The position numbers and the translations under genes were made by a program. Shown in pieces: positions 1 through 11,850 of a stretch of 64,000 bases of DNA (position 1 is the stretch's first letter; each line of letters starts with the position of its first letter). This stretch comes from Poecilobothrus nobilitatus (lineage: Eukaryota; Arthropoda; Insecta; Diptera; Dolichopodidae), in NCBI GenBank assembly GCA_947095535.1, contig OX352773.1, positions 32,571,398 to 32,635,397 of the forward strand. The letters run 5' to 3'. Under the pieces are notes generated by a model. The model saw nothing but the letters and a program-made list of their open reading frames with translations. It was not told where the DNA came from and searched no databases.

Positions 1-3000
1 ATAAATTTTACAAAAAATTATTGTTATTACCATAAAACAAAACATTTTACAAACTTTAATATATCTGAATTGAGTGCCTAAATATAACAGCTAAACTCTA
101 TAGGAATCTGTAGCTCTAGACCAAAAGAATTTTGCAAAAGTTATTAGCATAAAACTCAATTTCTTTTCACAAAATTTCAGATACTTAGCTTCAATAGACG
201 CTGAATTATTTTCATATAAAAAAAAAAAAGTTGTATGGCAGTTACACGAACTCGTCCCTGGTAACGGCTTAATTTCAATAAAGAAACTAACAATTTTATT
301 AAAGAGTATGGTAAAGAGGATCCTATTGTTCCTTTATTTTTTGAGTTATCGTGCCGTTACATTTATGGTCGAATTTGATTCTAATATATATACTTATTGT
401 CTTCAAGTCTCATTTAAGTTGTCACAAACGTAACGGCAAAACTGTTATACTCTTAGAATGATATTCAATTACGTTTGACTTTAACTTTTTCTTTTAACCC
501 AACAAAATACTTGACCTGAAGTAAATCCTAAAAACTAATCTATATTTTGATCATTCTACTATTATTAATTACTTACAATAACAATGTAAATGTTCTTCCA
601 AAAGTTAACTAAAATATAAACTTTTATACCAATTATTAATCATTCCTAAATCGATTGTATTTTTCGCATTATAATATGTTCCAAACTACTAAAAAACATT
701 TTCTAAGCAAAAAGTATTTCTCTTCTCATTTTGATTTTTCCAAATTATGCAATCTGGAATAGAAATAAAAATTTTCCAATAATTACCTTTACAGAAAATA
801 TTCAATAATAATTAATACCTACATATGTAGGTTCTTTTATTGTTTCTTTCATATTATTAAAGCAGATACACTTTAGTAGAGAATTATTCTTTTGTACTTG
901 TTTAACCATTATATTCTATACTATGTAATATAAAAAAAAAAAAAATTTATTTTTGAGTCCTTGATTCATTTAAATACACTTTAGTTTTTAGGCAAAATCA
1001 TCAGCCCCATTAATTGAGTAATATTAAAAATTTTCCCTACTGTAATAATAAAATTAATTCAAAAAAACAAAAATATTCAAAGAATTTAGAAAATATTTTT
1101 GATATTTTTAGTCAAAATAATACAATGCTTTTTTTTTTTTTTCTGGTAACCCTTTAATTAACAATTAAAATTCATTTTAAAATGATTGTAATGGTTTTTC
1201 TTTCAATACTGTACGAACTTTTAAAATTCATAAAATTATACTAATATTCTTTATTAACAAAAGTATTGAAGCAATTTGATTTCTAATTGAAATAATTGAA
1301 CCGACAATAAAAAAAAAAAATTAAAACTTTATATTGTTTTTATCTCAGTTTAATTTAATTTGTAATACATTAAATTAAAAATTATTTTATTATTTTAATT
1401 TAATGTACTACAAATACTACATCACATTGCAAAGGATTCATTACTTATACTTGATCCTAAACAAAATCCTAGCTAACTGTTTTTAAATAATTATGCATCG
1501 TATACAGTTTGAAGAAATCTACTGTTTGATAAGATTTCAGTTACTTTTCCGTTTTTGGTCTTCAGAGATACATATTTAGATTTTATTGCTTCGTTGTACC
1601 AATTTCATCCATTCCATAACAAGAGTTTTGAGAAAAGCTAAAATTTTAAGTCTCGACTCTGTCAATACTCTCTACTTATATAAATCTTTTTAATATTTAA
1701 TCTATATGTACACTCTATAAAGTGTATTAGAGCTTTATATATTTGACACAGATCTATATTTTATTCCAACCTTTATAGTTTGGAAAATCTATAAAAGGCT
1801 TATGCGGATTTACCAGCTTTGAAAACTTCTTAGATCCATGTTACAGAATTTACCTAAATCCTGAAAAAAAGAAACTACCCAGATATTTGACCATTATTAG
1901 AAACCATGTTATTACAAAAGATAAAATTTAGAAATTTCTTAATATTCATCGATTTTGACATCACACCGAAGAATACACAGAAAAAAGTTTATCAAATTTT
2001 CTTTTGTTAAATCTTTTGCACTAAATTTTGATATTGAACACTTTAAACTATAGCTGCGTATAACAGAAAAACAACAGAAAAAGCATTTTAATCGCTTCTC
2101 AATACCAAAGTAATTGTCTAAAGCATCTAGAAAATATCTGAAAAATGGCATAGTAGTTAAGTGGCAGATTTTTCAATCATCAGTGCTTCTTCTTGAAACT
2201 CCAGATATATCAGATCTACATAAACTACATTATAATTAATAGTAGTATTATGACCACATTCTAGAGGAGCAGTTCTTTCATCATTTTTGTTAAAACTCTA
2301 ACAGACAAAAATAAAAATATTAATAATCTAGAGAAAATCAAAACGTCGTTTAAAAGTACATATATTAATTTATTATTAAATAAAATATTTGTTATATTAA
2401 TTTTCATAAAATCCACATTTCATACGCAGAAAAATAAAAATAAAAAAAAAAAAAAAAACGTGGTTGTTACCTTTATATTAACAAATTTTGCGTTCTACCA
2501 TGCTCCAAAAACTTTATATAGAAAACCAAAATTATATTTAATAAAAAAAAAAATGTTTAATTTTTCTTTCTAATTAAAATTAAATTTATATTATTTTTTT
2601 TTTTTATATAAATGCGCAAATATTATTCATGTTATACTAAAATCTTCTTTTTTTTTTTCATTTTTAACAAAATTAAAAACATTTATTTTTCCAATATAAA
2701 GAAACAAAAAAAAAAAAAAAACAATAAAAAAACAAATCAATTTTCAAAAACATGGAAAATCCTTGAAATAGATAGACCCCAATATATAGTCACTAAATTA
2801 CAAATTGTCCACAAAACCAAACGTATTCTTCCGAATCTAATTATTATAAAATTTAAAAAAAAAAAAAGTTACCCACTAAAAATAAATGCAACTCATTGTA
2901 TAATGTATATACTATATAGTATATATATGTGTATGTATATGAATTAATATAACATATAGGCAGGCACACACAATAATTTAGAACCACTCTACATGGTACC

Positions 3001-6000
3001 CTTCACTATTAGAAATTAATTAAAATGACATAAAAAAGTATAAACATATATCATTATATTATAGTATTGTTAGTATAAATGCGTGTATGTATATGCGTTT
3101 ACTTATTATATACAATATGAATAATAATATAAAGGCGTTATATTAACATGAACAATATCTGGCTGAGGTTTCATCAACCTCATTTTGTATATAATTCAAT
3201 ATAATAATATATACAAAATTTTACCCCTGTACAAGTTTATGTGGTTTTTAGCCTGACACTATTTATTGTTCAATTTTTTTCATATATAACAATCTAAAAA
3301 AAAAAAACAACAATAGCAACAACAACACAAACAACAACATGAACTAAATACAATAATAAAATGTAAATGAAACATAATTTTCAGTTCTATCTTATTTTTA
3401 GAATATTAATATGGTCTGAGATTTTTTTTTGTTTTTATTTTTATTTAGTGTTTATTTTTTTATTATATATAGGATGTTTACTTTTCACCACTACCTGCCT
3501 ACCTCATATTGCTTCATGTTCCAACCATAACAGAAAATTAGTTTAAAACGTTCGAAATTAGTGTCTATTTATTTATGTTTTTTTTTATTTTGTATTTTTA
3601 TATTTTGTATTTTCTTTTTCATTTCAGCGGTTAATATATGTATGTATACCGCACATTGTATATAATTGTTATTATTGTATTGTTCTAATTTATATACTAA
3701 CTACTGTTGAATAGAAATAAATGTATATGTAAGTACATATTATGTATTTTTTTGTGTTTATAAATATTTATGTACACATATTATGCATAAAAAGATGCAT
3801 ACAAAAAAAAAAACAATGAGATATAAACATATTTTGTTTTGTATCCCTTTTAACATTTGTAACAGGTTCTATTTAAATCAAAATAAATTATTATAAAAGC
3901 TGAGTATGTAATTGGAATTTTAGAATAAAAGAATTTCTAAAGAACTAGAACTCAACAACTGTAATTGACCAAAATCAGATAGGTATATGAAATTCTGTAA
4001 AGAATGTTAATTATTTTTTTTATTTTGAAACCGATATCTTCTATCTTAATCTGTATTTACATTTGGTCTTAAAAATGGTTTAATAATCTGAAATCTTCAG
4101 CTTTTCTAAGCTAATTATCTGTAAGATGTAACATCTTATCTAATATGACAATCTTTAAATCTCTTTTAGTTACATTTTAGTTAATCAAAATTGAAATACG
4201 GAAATACAATTTATTTACAGTTAGCCGAATTTAATATTGCATAACAGCATTTTGCCTAATATATATTTTTGACAAAAGCAACATTTTGCAATTTTCCATT
4301 TGATATTATAACGCAACTTCGGAAAAATACATTTGGCAGATCTATTTTTTACAAATATACGTATATACCAGTATATTATAAGAAAAGCGTAAAACGTTGA
4401 TTTTTTTAACAAACTCTAAAATTCCTCTTAAGTACATAATTACGCTTTTTTTTGTCTACAATTTCTAGAATAAAACTTAACTTATTTTTTAATTACTATT
4501 TTGTTAAAAATCATTTTCGGAGTATCCCATTTGTTGAAACTTTTTTTGTAACGTAACATTTTCCTATATATTTTTTTTTTTGTCTAGAATAGAATTAGAC
4601 GAAATGTCTTTTTGTGAAATGGATTTAGTCAAACTGTCATATTCTCATGAAGCACATTTATACATACATACATATATTGTAGTTCTTTTAAATGTTTTAG
4701 TCCTAATACAAAATGTTTATTTGATTATCTAGATTAAGAGAATAGCAAAATTTAAGAGAAAAGCAAAATTTGCAAACAAACTTTTTGTAACCTTTATCTT
4801 CTATAAAGCAAGTTCATGTTTAAATTTTAAAATCTGAATTAAAACATGTTATAAGAATTTAATCTATAGACTTTTGGAATAACGGTTAAAAGGATGAAAG
4901 ATATTTTAGCAAAATGAGAAATAGATAGAAATCATTTTCATCATTGTAGTCATATGCAATAATTAAAACAAAATTAAAAATATATACAATAGTTTAATTA
5001 ATGTCATTCTATATGTATGTATATATATATAACTTACACTGTAAAAGATCTATATACAACTATGTCCGACATAATATTCATTTTTTTTTCTACTATATTT
5101 TATTTCTTTTTTGAATAAAAAAAAACCAGAAGATGAACTAAAACAAATTACTATATTGAAGATTGGGATGAATGTGGCATTTTACCGATAAAAAATAAAA
5201 ATAGTTGCCTTTGTTGCAGACATACATATACATATATATTATTTCATATTTTCTTTTTGTTTTTTTTTTTTTCTGTATTTGAGAATGAGACAGAAAAACC
5301 AAAAATAAAATATAAAAAAAAAAAAAAGAAAAATGTAACACGATTTTCATTCAACATCAAAACTACAAATTATTAAAATAGAAACTGAAATTTTAGATTC
5401 AATACAATTTGATCAGATACGATATGCTACAATTTATTTGTGGTTATATGATACAGGATATGTATCTATTTTTTTTTTTTTTTTGAATTTTTTAACTTAT
5501 TAGTTTTATTCTATACACATACATCTAAACATATTAGTGAAAATGTTGCACAAAGTTACAATATATTGTATTTGATTGAAAAAAAATTGAATCGTTACTA
5601 ATTCAATATTTAACTTGTTGTAGACTTGTGTTAAACAAGTAATTAGTGAATAAAATGAATATATTTTTTTTTTGTTTTGTTATGTTTTTTTTTTTTTTAA
5701 GTAAAAAACTCACGTAAGATTAATTAAAAAAATAAAATCATTTAGGATTTTTTTAAGGTTATCATCAAAAACTATCTGTAAATAAAAAAGAAATCTTTTC
5801 AAAAAAAAAAAAACTGAAGCTGGATTTTTTAAAGTAATATAATTATCTATAGATCGCTGTTAATTATTGATTTATTACCGATCTTATATATCGAAAGAAA
5901 AGTGTTTACATATTTTCGTCACATATAAAAGTAATAAATTGCAAATTAAAACTCAGCATTTAACAGACATTTTAGATTTTTCATAATACAGTTTCGAAGG

Positions 6001-6010
6001 AATTAAAAAA
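1..6010. other. A+T-rich non-coding stretch
   Basis: No gene is supported here. The sequence is dominated by A/T homopolymers and short TA, CATA and TATG runs (for example near 3640-3800). A CAA-rich patch lies at about 3305-3345. Open frames such as 2612-2947 are translations of poly(A)/poly(T) and have no recognisable domain. It could equally be intron or intergenic DNA. Confidence 0.7.
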
Positions 6011-6131
6011 TAATGGTCTGGTAAGAAATCTCGCTTCAACAAAATCTCGTTTTATAAAATCTCGTTTTTACAAAATCTGTTTTTAGCACATTTCCAAAAA
6101 TTTTGAAAAAATGTGCTTATTAGTTTCACTC

Positions 6132-6160
6132 TGTCCGTCCGTCCGTCCGTCCGTCCGTCT
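6132..6160 (+). repeat. (GTCC)n microsatellite
   Basis: This is a run of about five GTCC units followed by GTCTGTTCAC. It sits at the same place in both long copies of the core repeat (about four GGAC units, inverted, near 24124-24141). It is therefore part of the element and not an independent microsatellite. Confidence 0.9.
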
Positions 6161-6271
6161 GTTCACAAAACTTCTACACCGTTAAAGATAGAGAAAAAAA
6201 ATTTTAACCATAGGTAGGTCTCATAAAAAAATAATTTTGTGGAACAACTTTTTCATGTAGCCCCCCCCATT

Positions 6272-7225
6272 ACGGAGCTACAGCCCCTCAAACTTTGAAA
6301 AAGCCCTATTTTTAAATGCATATATCTTATGTTCTGCTTAAGATTTTTTCAATCTGAAAACGTCATTCGACAGATATTTCTTTTATCTTTGTAAATTAAT
6401 ATCAAAATTATACAATTTTTTTAAATTTAGTATTTAAATTTACCGTTATGTGAAAACCAAATTTTGCATGATTTTTCTACTTTCATAACTCCGGCACGCT
6501 TCTAGATAGAAGCTTGAAATTTTGAGGCAAGAAAGAACTTTTAGAATTAGTATAAGTTTGCTCAGAAAATTTTTTCGGACCACCCCCTGTTTATGAGCTA
6601 TTAGGGCTTAAAAATTGAAAATTAGCTATTTTTAAACACCTGTAACTTAGGAACCTGTACACATTTTACTTCTGCAAGATATAAAAATTAAAGCTACAAT
6701 AATATATTTTTACGTGTGTTAAAGGTTTATTTTAATTGTAAAGGGTTCCAAAGTTGCAGCTCTTCAAAATTGCGAAAAAGCCCCATTTTCAGATGTATAT
6801 ATCTCGGGCTCTGAGTAATAATTTTGCAATCTAAAACCGCCAGAAGATCGAAAATTTTATTATCTATATAAAACAATATCAAAATTATGTAATATTTTGT
6901 AATTTACTATTTAAATTTACCGTTATGTGAAAACCACATTTTGCATGAAATTTCTTTTTTCATAACTCCGGCACCCCTTTAGATAGGAACCTGAAATTTT
7001 GAGACAAGAAAGAACTTTTAGAATTAGTATAAGTTTCCTCAGAAAATTTTTTGGTAACGCCTCCTCTTTAAGAGTTATTACGCCTCAAAAATTGAAAATT
7101 TGCTATTTTTAGACACCTGTAACTTAGGCACCTGTACAAATTTTTCTTCGGCAAGACATGAAAATTAAAGGTTTAATAATATATTTTTACGTGTGTTAAC
7201 GAGTTTTCCTAGTTATATAGGATTC
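6272..7225 (+). repeat. Two tandem 477-bp units inside the core repeat
   Basis: Unit 1 covers about 6272-6748 and unit 2 about 6749-7225, followed by a short partial third unit. Each unit has the same order: a CAGCYCYTCAAA head, a TATATCT segment, ACCGTTATGTGAAAACC, CATAACTCCGGCAC, AAGAAAGAACTTTTAGAAT, CACCTGTAACTTAGG, and ACGTGTGTTA. The units have diverged from each other more than the two element copies have. The duplication therefore predates the copying event. Confidence 0.85.
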
Positions 7226-7763
7226 CGGACTTATAGCCCCTCAAAATTTCAAAAATGTCCTATTTTCAAATTTTTCTTATTACATGAAATTTTCAAATTT
7301 TTGTGTAAGTCACACTTCTAAACAGTTCGTATTGAGTTTTGGAAATGTGCGCTTTTAAAAACCGTTGGTTTACATTCTACCTTGTTTTTTTTTGAAAATA
7401 CATATAATTTTTCTTTAAATATCGTGTTTTTAACTCTAATTTTGAGTACAACTGGAAAATCGCTCCTTCATTCAGAATCTCAAATATACAAATATATAAA
7501 TACTAGGGGCCCCATAGCTGGTGTGTAAATATATTTTGCCGTGGCATCTAAGTTGCAAAAAATTTGTATGGGATACAAAATTTCTTGTTTCCAAAAGAAA
7601 ACAAAAAAAATCATGATTCTCTAAACATGCATATGTATGTATGTTATATGTTAATGTAGATTTTGTAATAGAAAAATCGTATCCAAATATGTACTTGTAT
7701 TCAAAACTTAGCGGAATGCCATAATACGTAGTGTGTAGCTGAAAACTACTAAATTATAATTAG

Positions 7764-8010
7764 ATTCTGGAAAAAGCGAATAACCCTTCTTTTGAAACCA
7801 ACTTTAAAATACATCTTAATTGAGGAACTCGCATATACATAAGTACATTATTATGTATAAATATTTTGTAAAAGAGCGAATAACCCTTATTTTGAATCCA
7901 TCTCTAAAATACCCCTTAATTCAAAATCCGGCATCTACATATTATGTATTAATATTCTGGAAAACGCGAAAACGCTGACTTTGAATCCAAACCTAAATTC
8001 TTTTCTAATA
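7764..8010 (+). repeat. Tandem repeat, ~91-99-bp unit, 2.5 copies
   Basis: Units start at ATTCTGGAAAAAGCG (7764), ATTTTGTAAAAGAGCG (7863) and ATTCTGGAAAACGCG (7954), giving periods of 99 and 91 bp. Units 1 and 2 share CGAATAACCCTT, TTTTGAA-CCA, TAAAATA-CCTTAATT and a TTATGTAT tail. The third unit is truncated after about 55 bp. It lies between the core repeat and the right inverted arm and is absent from the core copy at 22885-24190. Confidence 0.8.
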
Positions 8011-8424
8011 ACATTACTTACAAACATGAGTAAGCTATTTTAAAGTTAAGCAAGAAAAACAAGATTTTTTCCACCGAGAATTTGTAAAAATAAGATTTTG
8101 TAAGGATGAGATTTTCTAAAAACGAGATTTTGTTAAACGAGATCTTGTAAACCGATATTATGCACCGCTCCCAATTAATAACAAGAAAAGTTCAAAAGTG
8201 AATATAATAAGCGATTTATACAATTCGAATATAAATCCTTAACTCAAGTGTCTTTGCATTAAGTTTATTCATAATATAATATATTATTATATCTAATTAA
8301 TAAACAAATTTAACCCGTTGAAACAGTTGAAAGCTATAAAATATTTTATATTTCAAAAACTAAATATGCTTTTTATATTATATTCATTTATAGATACCAA
8401 CGGATTCATATGTCCTTTCACGGT

Positions 8425-9370
8425 TTGAATGAAATAAAGCCCGAACATTTTGTGGTCATTGCTTAAACTCCGGCTTTATTCCATTTATTATTTTGGGACT
8501 TTATTTCATAATGAAATAAGACCCCAAAAAAAATTTGTGGCCTTATTAAAATTTCAAAACAATATCAAACAGGTTTGTGGTGCGCCGCTATTAAGTTAAC
8601 TCAAGTTAAAATGAATTTGAAGTTAAAAAAATAGAAATATTATATGTAAAAACAGAAATATTTTCAATTAGCGAGCGCAAGCCCGGCGCAGCGTGGCACC
8701 GCGTGTTTTGTACCGCGATGCGCACCGCACCCCCTTCCCCTCTTATTGGACGAAATAACAAATTAAAAATGGATTTCTAAAAATTCCGAACAGCTTTATA
8801 AAATTTTTAAAAAAGAAAAAGGGGTAGGTATTCATTACAATTTAGTTAAATTTATGGAAAGGGGAATATAACTCTTTTCCAGAAGGTTTAAGAAAAATGT
8901 AAAATAGTTTTGTAAAATTATAGAAAAAATGATTATATAATTCCTAGCGGCCTAATATTTGCTTTAAACGTAAAACAACTTTTTTTAAACAAAAAAATGC
9001 ATTCTGTGGCATTATTATTTTGGATAATATATATAAGTAAGTTTTGTTTATTTGAAACAACCAAAAAAAACATGTTTGGGGTGTTATTTCATTTTTTAAT
9101 TTGGGGTGTTATTTAATTATGAAATAAAGCACCAAAAAAAATTAAATGTCATTATTTTTAAGGTCTTATTTAATTTTTTTTTTGGGACTTTATTTCAAAA
9201 TGAAATAAAACCCCAAAAAAAATGTAATTTGATTTTTTTTTTTGGGGCTTTATTTCACTTGCTCTAGGGCTTTATTTCATTTTCATTTTTGGGGTCTTAT
9301 TTCACTATTAAATAAAATCGCAAATTTTGGAGTCTTATTTCATTTTTATTTTGGGGCGATAATGTTTGGG
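8425..9370. repeat. Cluster of palindromic GGGG/CTTTATTTCA units
   Basis: A half-unit of the form TTTTGGGGCTTTATTTCAT and its reverse complement recur throughout. The clearest palindromes are 8489-8532, 9101-9142 and 9178-9222, with further half-units at about 8427-8446, 9075-9095, 9240-9300 and 9330-9355. The outer clusters flank about 530 bp of unrelated DNA (8533-9065), giving a foldback-like layout. The open frame through 9242-9499 translates the repeat units and is not a gene. I do not recognise a named family. Confidence 0.75.
8671..8745. other. GC-rich island in A+T-rich DNA
   Basis: Counting by hand, 51 of the 70 bases at 8671-8740 are G or C (73%), with many CpG dinucleotides (GCGAGCGC, GGCGCAGCG, ACCGCG, CGATGCGC). 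The surrounding DNA is about 80% A+T. It has no open frame of note and no tRNA or rRNA signature I can recognise. It lies inside the palindromic cluster and is probably part of the same mobile element, or was carried in by it. Confidence 0.7.
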
Positions 9371-11542
9371 ACATTGATTCACGGAGCCGTTACCCAACAT
9401 TTTAAAAAAAAATTTAATACAAAATATTCTTTCATACTTAGTTGTATAATAAGAATTTCGTCATGTGATTTAAAAATAGTATCATTGATTAAAATTTAGT
9501 TCTAAATATCAATTATTTCATAAAATATAAGTATGTATTGTGTTTTTTCCCAATATCAAAACTTTTATACTAAATTTAGTTTTATTTTAAATGCAATACA
9601 AACAAAAAAAACTAAAACCAAAATGAAAAAAAATCAGGAAGCGAAAAATTCCACATCACGTTCTCAAATAAATTTATGTTGTGTTGTATTCTATTGTAAT
9701 TGTATTTGATACTTACACATCCAAATATAATTCTATATACATAAAATGTATATTAAATTGATTATCCTAGGAGGTAAAAAAAAAAAAAAATAAATAAAAA
9801 TGAATTTTTTTTTAACAATTTTATTTTTTTTTTTATTTGTATTGGATTTCTTTTAGAAATGAATGAGTAGCATGGTCCGAAAAATATAGTTTATATTGCC
9901 CATTTATTAGTCATGTTAGGTTTTGTTTTTCAATTTTTATTTTTCTTTCTTTTTTTTTTTTGTTTTTGTTTTCTTTCCATACTTTTTTATCTCCTTTTTT
10001 TTTTGTTTGTTTTTATTTTTTTGTACTTAATTTTGTGCTTGTTTTTTGCTTCTTGGAATGTACATGACAGTGAGTTGTTATATGAGTATTAAAAATCTAA
10101 ACCAAGAATAGTGATTCTGATGAATAGTAGGTGATTTAGAACGACCTATAAAATAAATGAACAAAAATGTTGTTCTGAAACGTCTAAAAGAAAAAAAAAA
10201 AAGTGAACTTAAATTTAAGAGGATAAAAAAAATGTTTTTGAAATAAAGAGGAAGACACAAAAAACAAAACAAAAACTTAAAAGAAGAGATCATATAATCA
10301 AATCAGGTCTATTTAGGTTTTATTGTCAAGATATATTTAGAATGTACATATAATAGTATACATATTACTCGTATATATAATGTATAGAAGGAAAAAAAAA
10401 ATACATTGATGATATTGATTCTTATTGAAGATGATAATGATGATAAATATGTACTGTTATTAATACTAACATACATAATGTACAACAGTTTTTATTGACT
10501 ATAATATGTATATGATGAGTGTTTTGATTATGAATGAAGTGATATGATCAGCGTTTTTATTTTTCAAAAATAATTTTATTATTAAATAACATGAACAGAA
10601 AAATAAATATGTATGTATGCATATATTATATTATGTAGGTATTAAAAAAAATATTGAGACTGAGAATATAAAGAATATATAAGTAAAGTATGTATATAAA
10701 TATTTTTTTTTAATGTGACTTATTGCAATAAACATACTTATATTAATATTTTATATATGTATATGAAATGAATGAATGGTTAAATTAAAATAAATATAAC
10801 AAATTGAATTGAAAAAGATGGCATAAGATTTTCACAAATAGTATATGATTGGTCATCCAATATGAAAATTATTGATGAAAAATTTTATAGACAAACTAAT
10901 AAAATTATCCTGTTTGTGGATTTCTATTGCAAATTATTTGTTTCAATATTGATTTTTCTTTTTGTTCTTTTTTTATTTTTTTTTTTTTTCGTATTTTTTT
11001 TTTTTTATTGAGAATTCAATGAATGTTTGTTTTTTGAATTGATTGAAAATTAAGACTATAAATTAAATGGATAAATTGTTGATTTGAATAACTAACAAAT
11101 AATTTTTAAATTTAAAAATATACGTCTAATTATTTAAAATCTAATTATGATGATTTTATTTTCATTTATTTATGAGTTATTTATGATATACTCGTAATGT
11201 AGGTACCATATATACGATACGATATGATACAATATTTATTATTTATTTATCATATTTTGTAATGGGTATATATCAGTATATTTGTATGTGTATATATATA
11301 AAAAAATGAAATTATGGAAAAATTTATTAATCAAATGATAAAAATAGAAAATTTTATTACTGACTATCGCAATTAAATTATAAAGTGAAATAACTTTCGA
11401 GACTATATTTTCATAAAAGAAAAGACCACATTCCTTATAAGAAAAAGGGCTCTAACTACTTTGTATCATTTATGTGCCAAGTCGATATAGGTAGGTACTA
11501 ATAAATAAATAAAATAAAATATAAACTAATAAGTTAATTATA
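9371..11542. other. A+T-rich non-coding stretch
   Basis: I see no gene. There are long poly(T) tracts at 9940-10030 and 10960-11010, and TATG/TACA simple sequence at 10330-10780. A slightly higher-complexity patch at 9840-9930 has no coding frame. Confidence 0.65.
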
Positions 11543-11850
11543 CCACGCTCACCGAGGAATATAAAAATAAACTTGCATTAAGTCTCACGTGTATCATCAA
11601 TGAACCTCATTCAAATGTTATTCAAAATTCCGTACTCACCGATGAACATAAAAATAAACTTACGTTAAGTTCCATAATGTATCACCTGTGAATATTTTTC
11701 AAGGTAAAAAAGAATAAATTTAATTGATTCGAGATTGAATGCATTCAGCAATGTACACCGGTGATACACATGGAACTTAGCGCAAATTTATTTTTATGTT
11801 CACTAGTGAACACGAACTTATCATACATTTGAGTGATGTTCATGGGTGAT
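11543..11850. repeat. Small foldback element, ~87-bp unit
   Basis: Two direct copies of a unit start at about 11543 and 11631 (CTCACCGA at 11548 and 11635, period 87 bp). Each contains GAACATAAAAATAAACTT-like sequence followed by GTTAAGTTCCAT and GTATCACC. A third copy lies inverted at about 11757-11850 (GGTGATACACATGGAACTTA...ATTTTTATGTTCAC). The spacer (about 11700-11750) is unrelated, so the arms can fold into an imperfect hairpin. No coding frame is present. It looks like a MITE or foldback remnant of unknown family. Confidence 0.75.

Larger units (their letters stand above)
6086..7383 (+). repeat. 1.3-kb core repeat, copy 1
   Basis: This copy starts with GCACATTTCC inside a small palindrome (6086-6116, GCACATTT...AAATGTGC). 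A second inverted GCACATTTCCAAAA motif (TTTTGGAAATGTGC) lies at 7337-7350, and homology to copy 2 runs about 33 bp further. Then come a (GTCC)n run, the segment ACAAAACTTCTACACCG, and just over two tandem units of 477 bp. The period is fixed by three landmarks: CATAACTCCGGCAC at 6484 and 6961, ACCGTTATGTGAAAACCA at 6442 and 6919, and ACGTGTGTTA at 6712 and 7189. Every frame is closed, so it encodes nothing. The reverse-complement copy at 22885-24190 is nearly the same length and mostly identical by eye, which suggests fairly recent activity. Confidence 0.85.
6022..8155. mobile_element. Composite element with inverted tandem-repeat arms
   Basis: The left arm (about 6022-6085) is a short tandem array of an ACAAAATCTCGTTTTTA-like unit. 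The right arm (about 8088-8155) carries the reverse complement (AAAACGAGATTTTGTT-like units). Together they bracket about 2.1 kb and give foldback-type ends. Inside are the 1.3-kb core repeat (6086-7383) and a three-unit tandem array (7764-8010). No transposase-like frame is visible, so it would be non-autonomous. That the arms and core form one unit is inferred: the second core copy at 22885-24190 has only a trace of arm sequence (AGATTTTACAAG next to its end), which could mean arm loss or separate origins. Confidence 0.55.

Noticed and set aside
2612..2947. 111-codon plus-strand frame
   Set aside because: Composed of K, N, I and F from A/T homopolymers, with no domain and a TATA-repeat tail; expected by chance at this composition.
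6132..6160. CRISPR-like or regulatory tandem repeat
   Set aside because: Simple (GTCC)n with no spacers, found at the same place in the other core copy; it is part of a transposable element.
9242..9499. 85-codon frame with repeated FHF/LFHF motifs
   Set aside because: A direct translation of the CTTTATTTCA palindromic repeat units.
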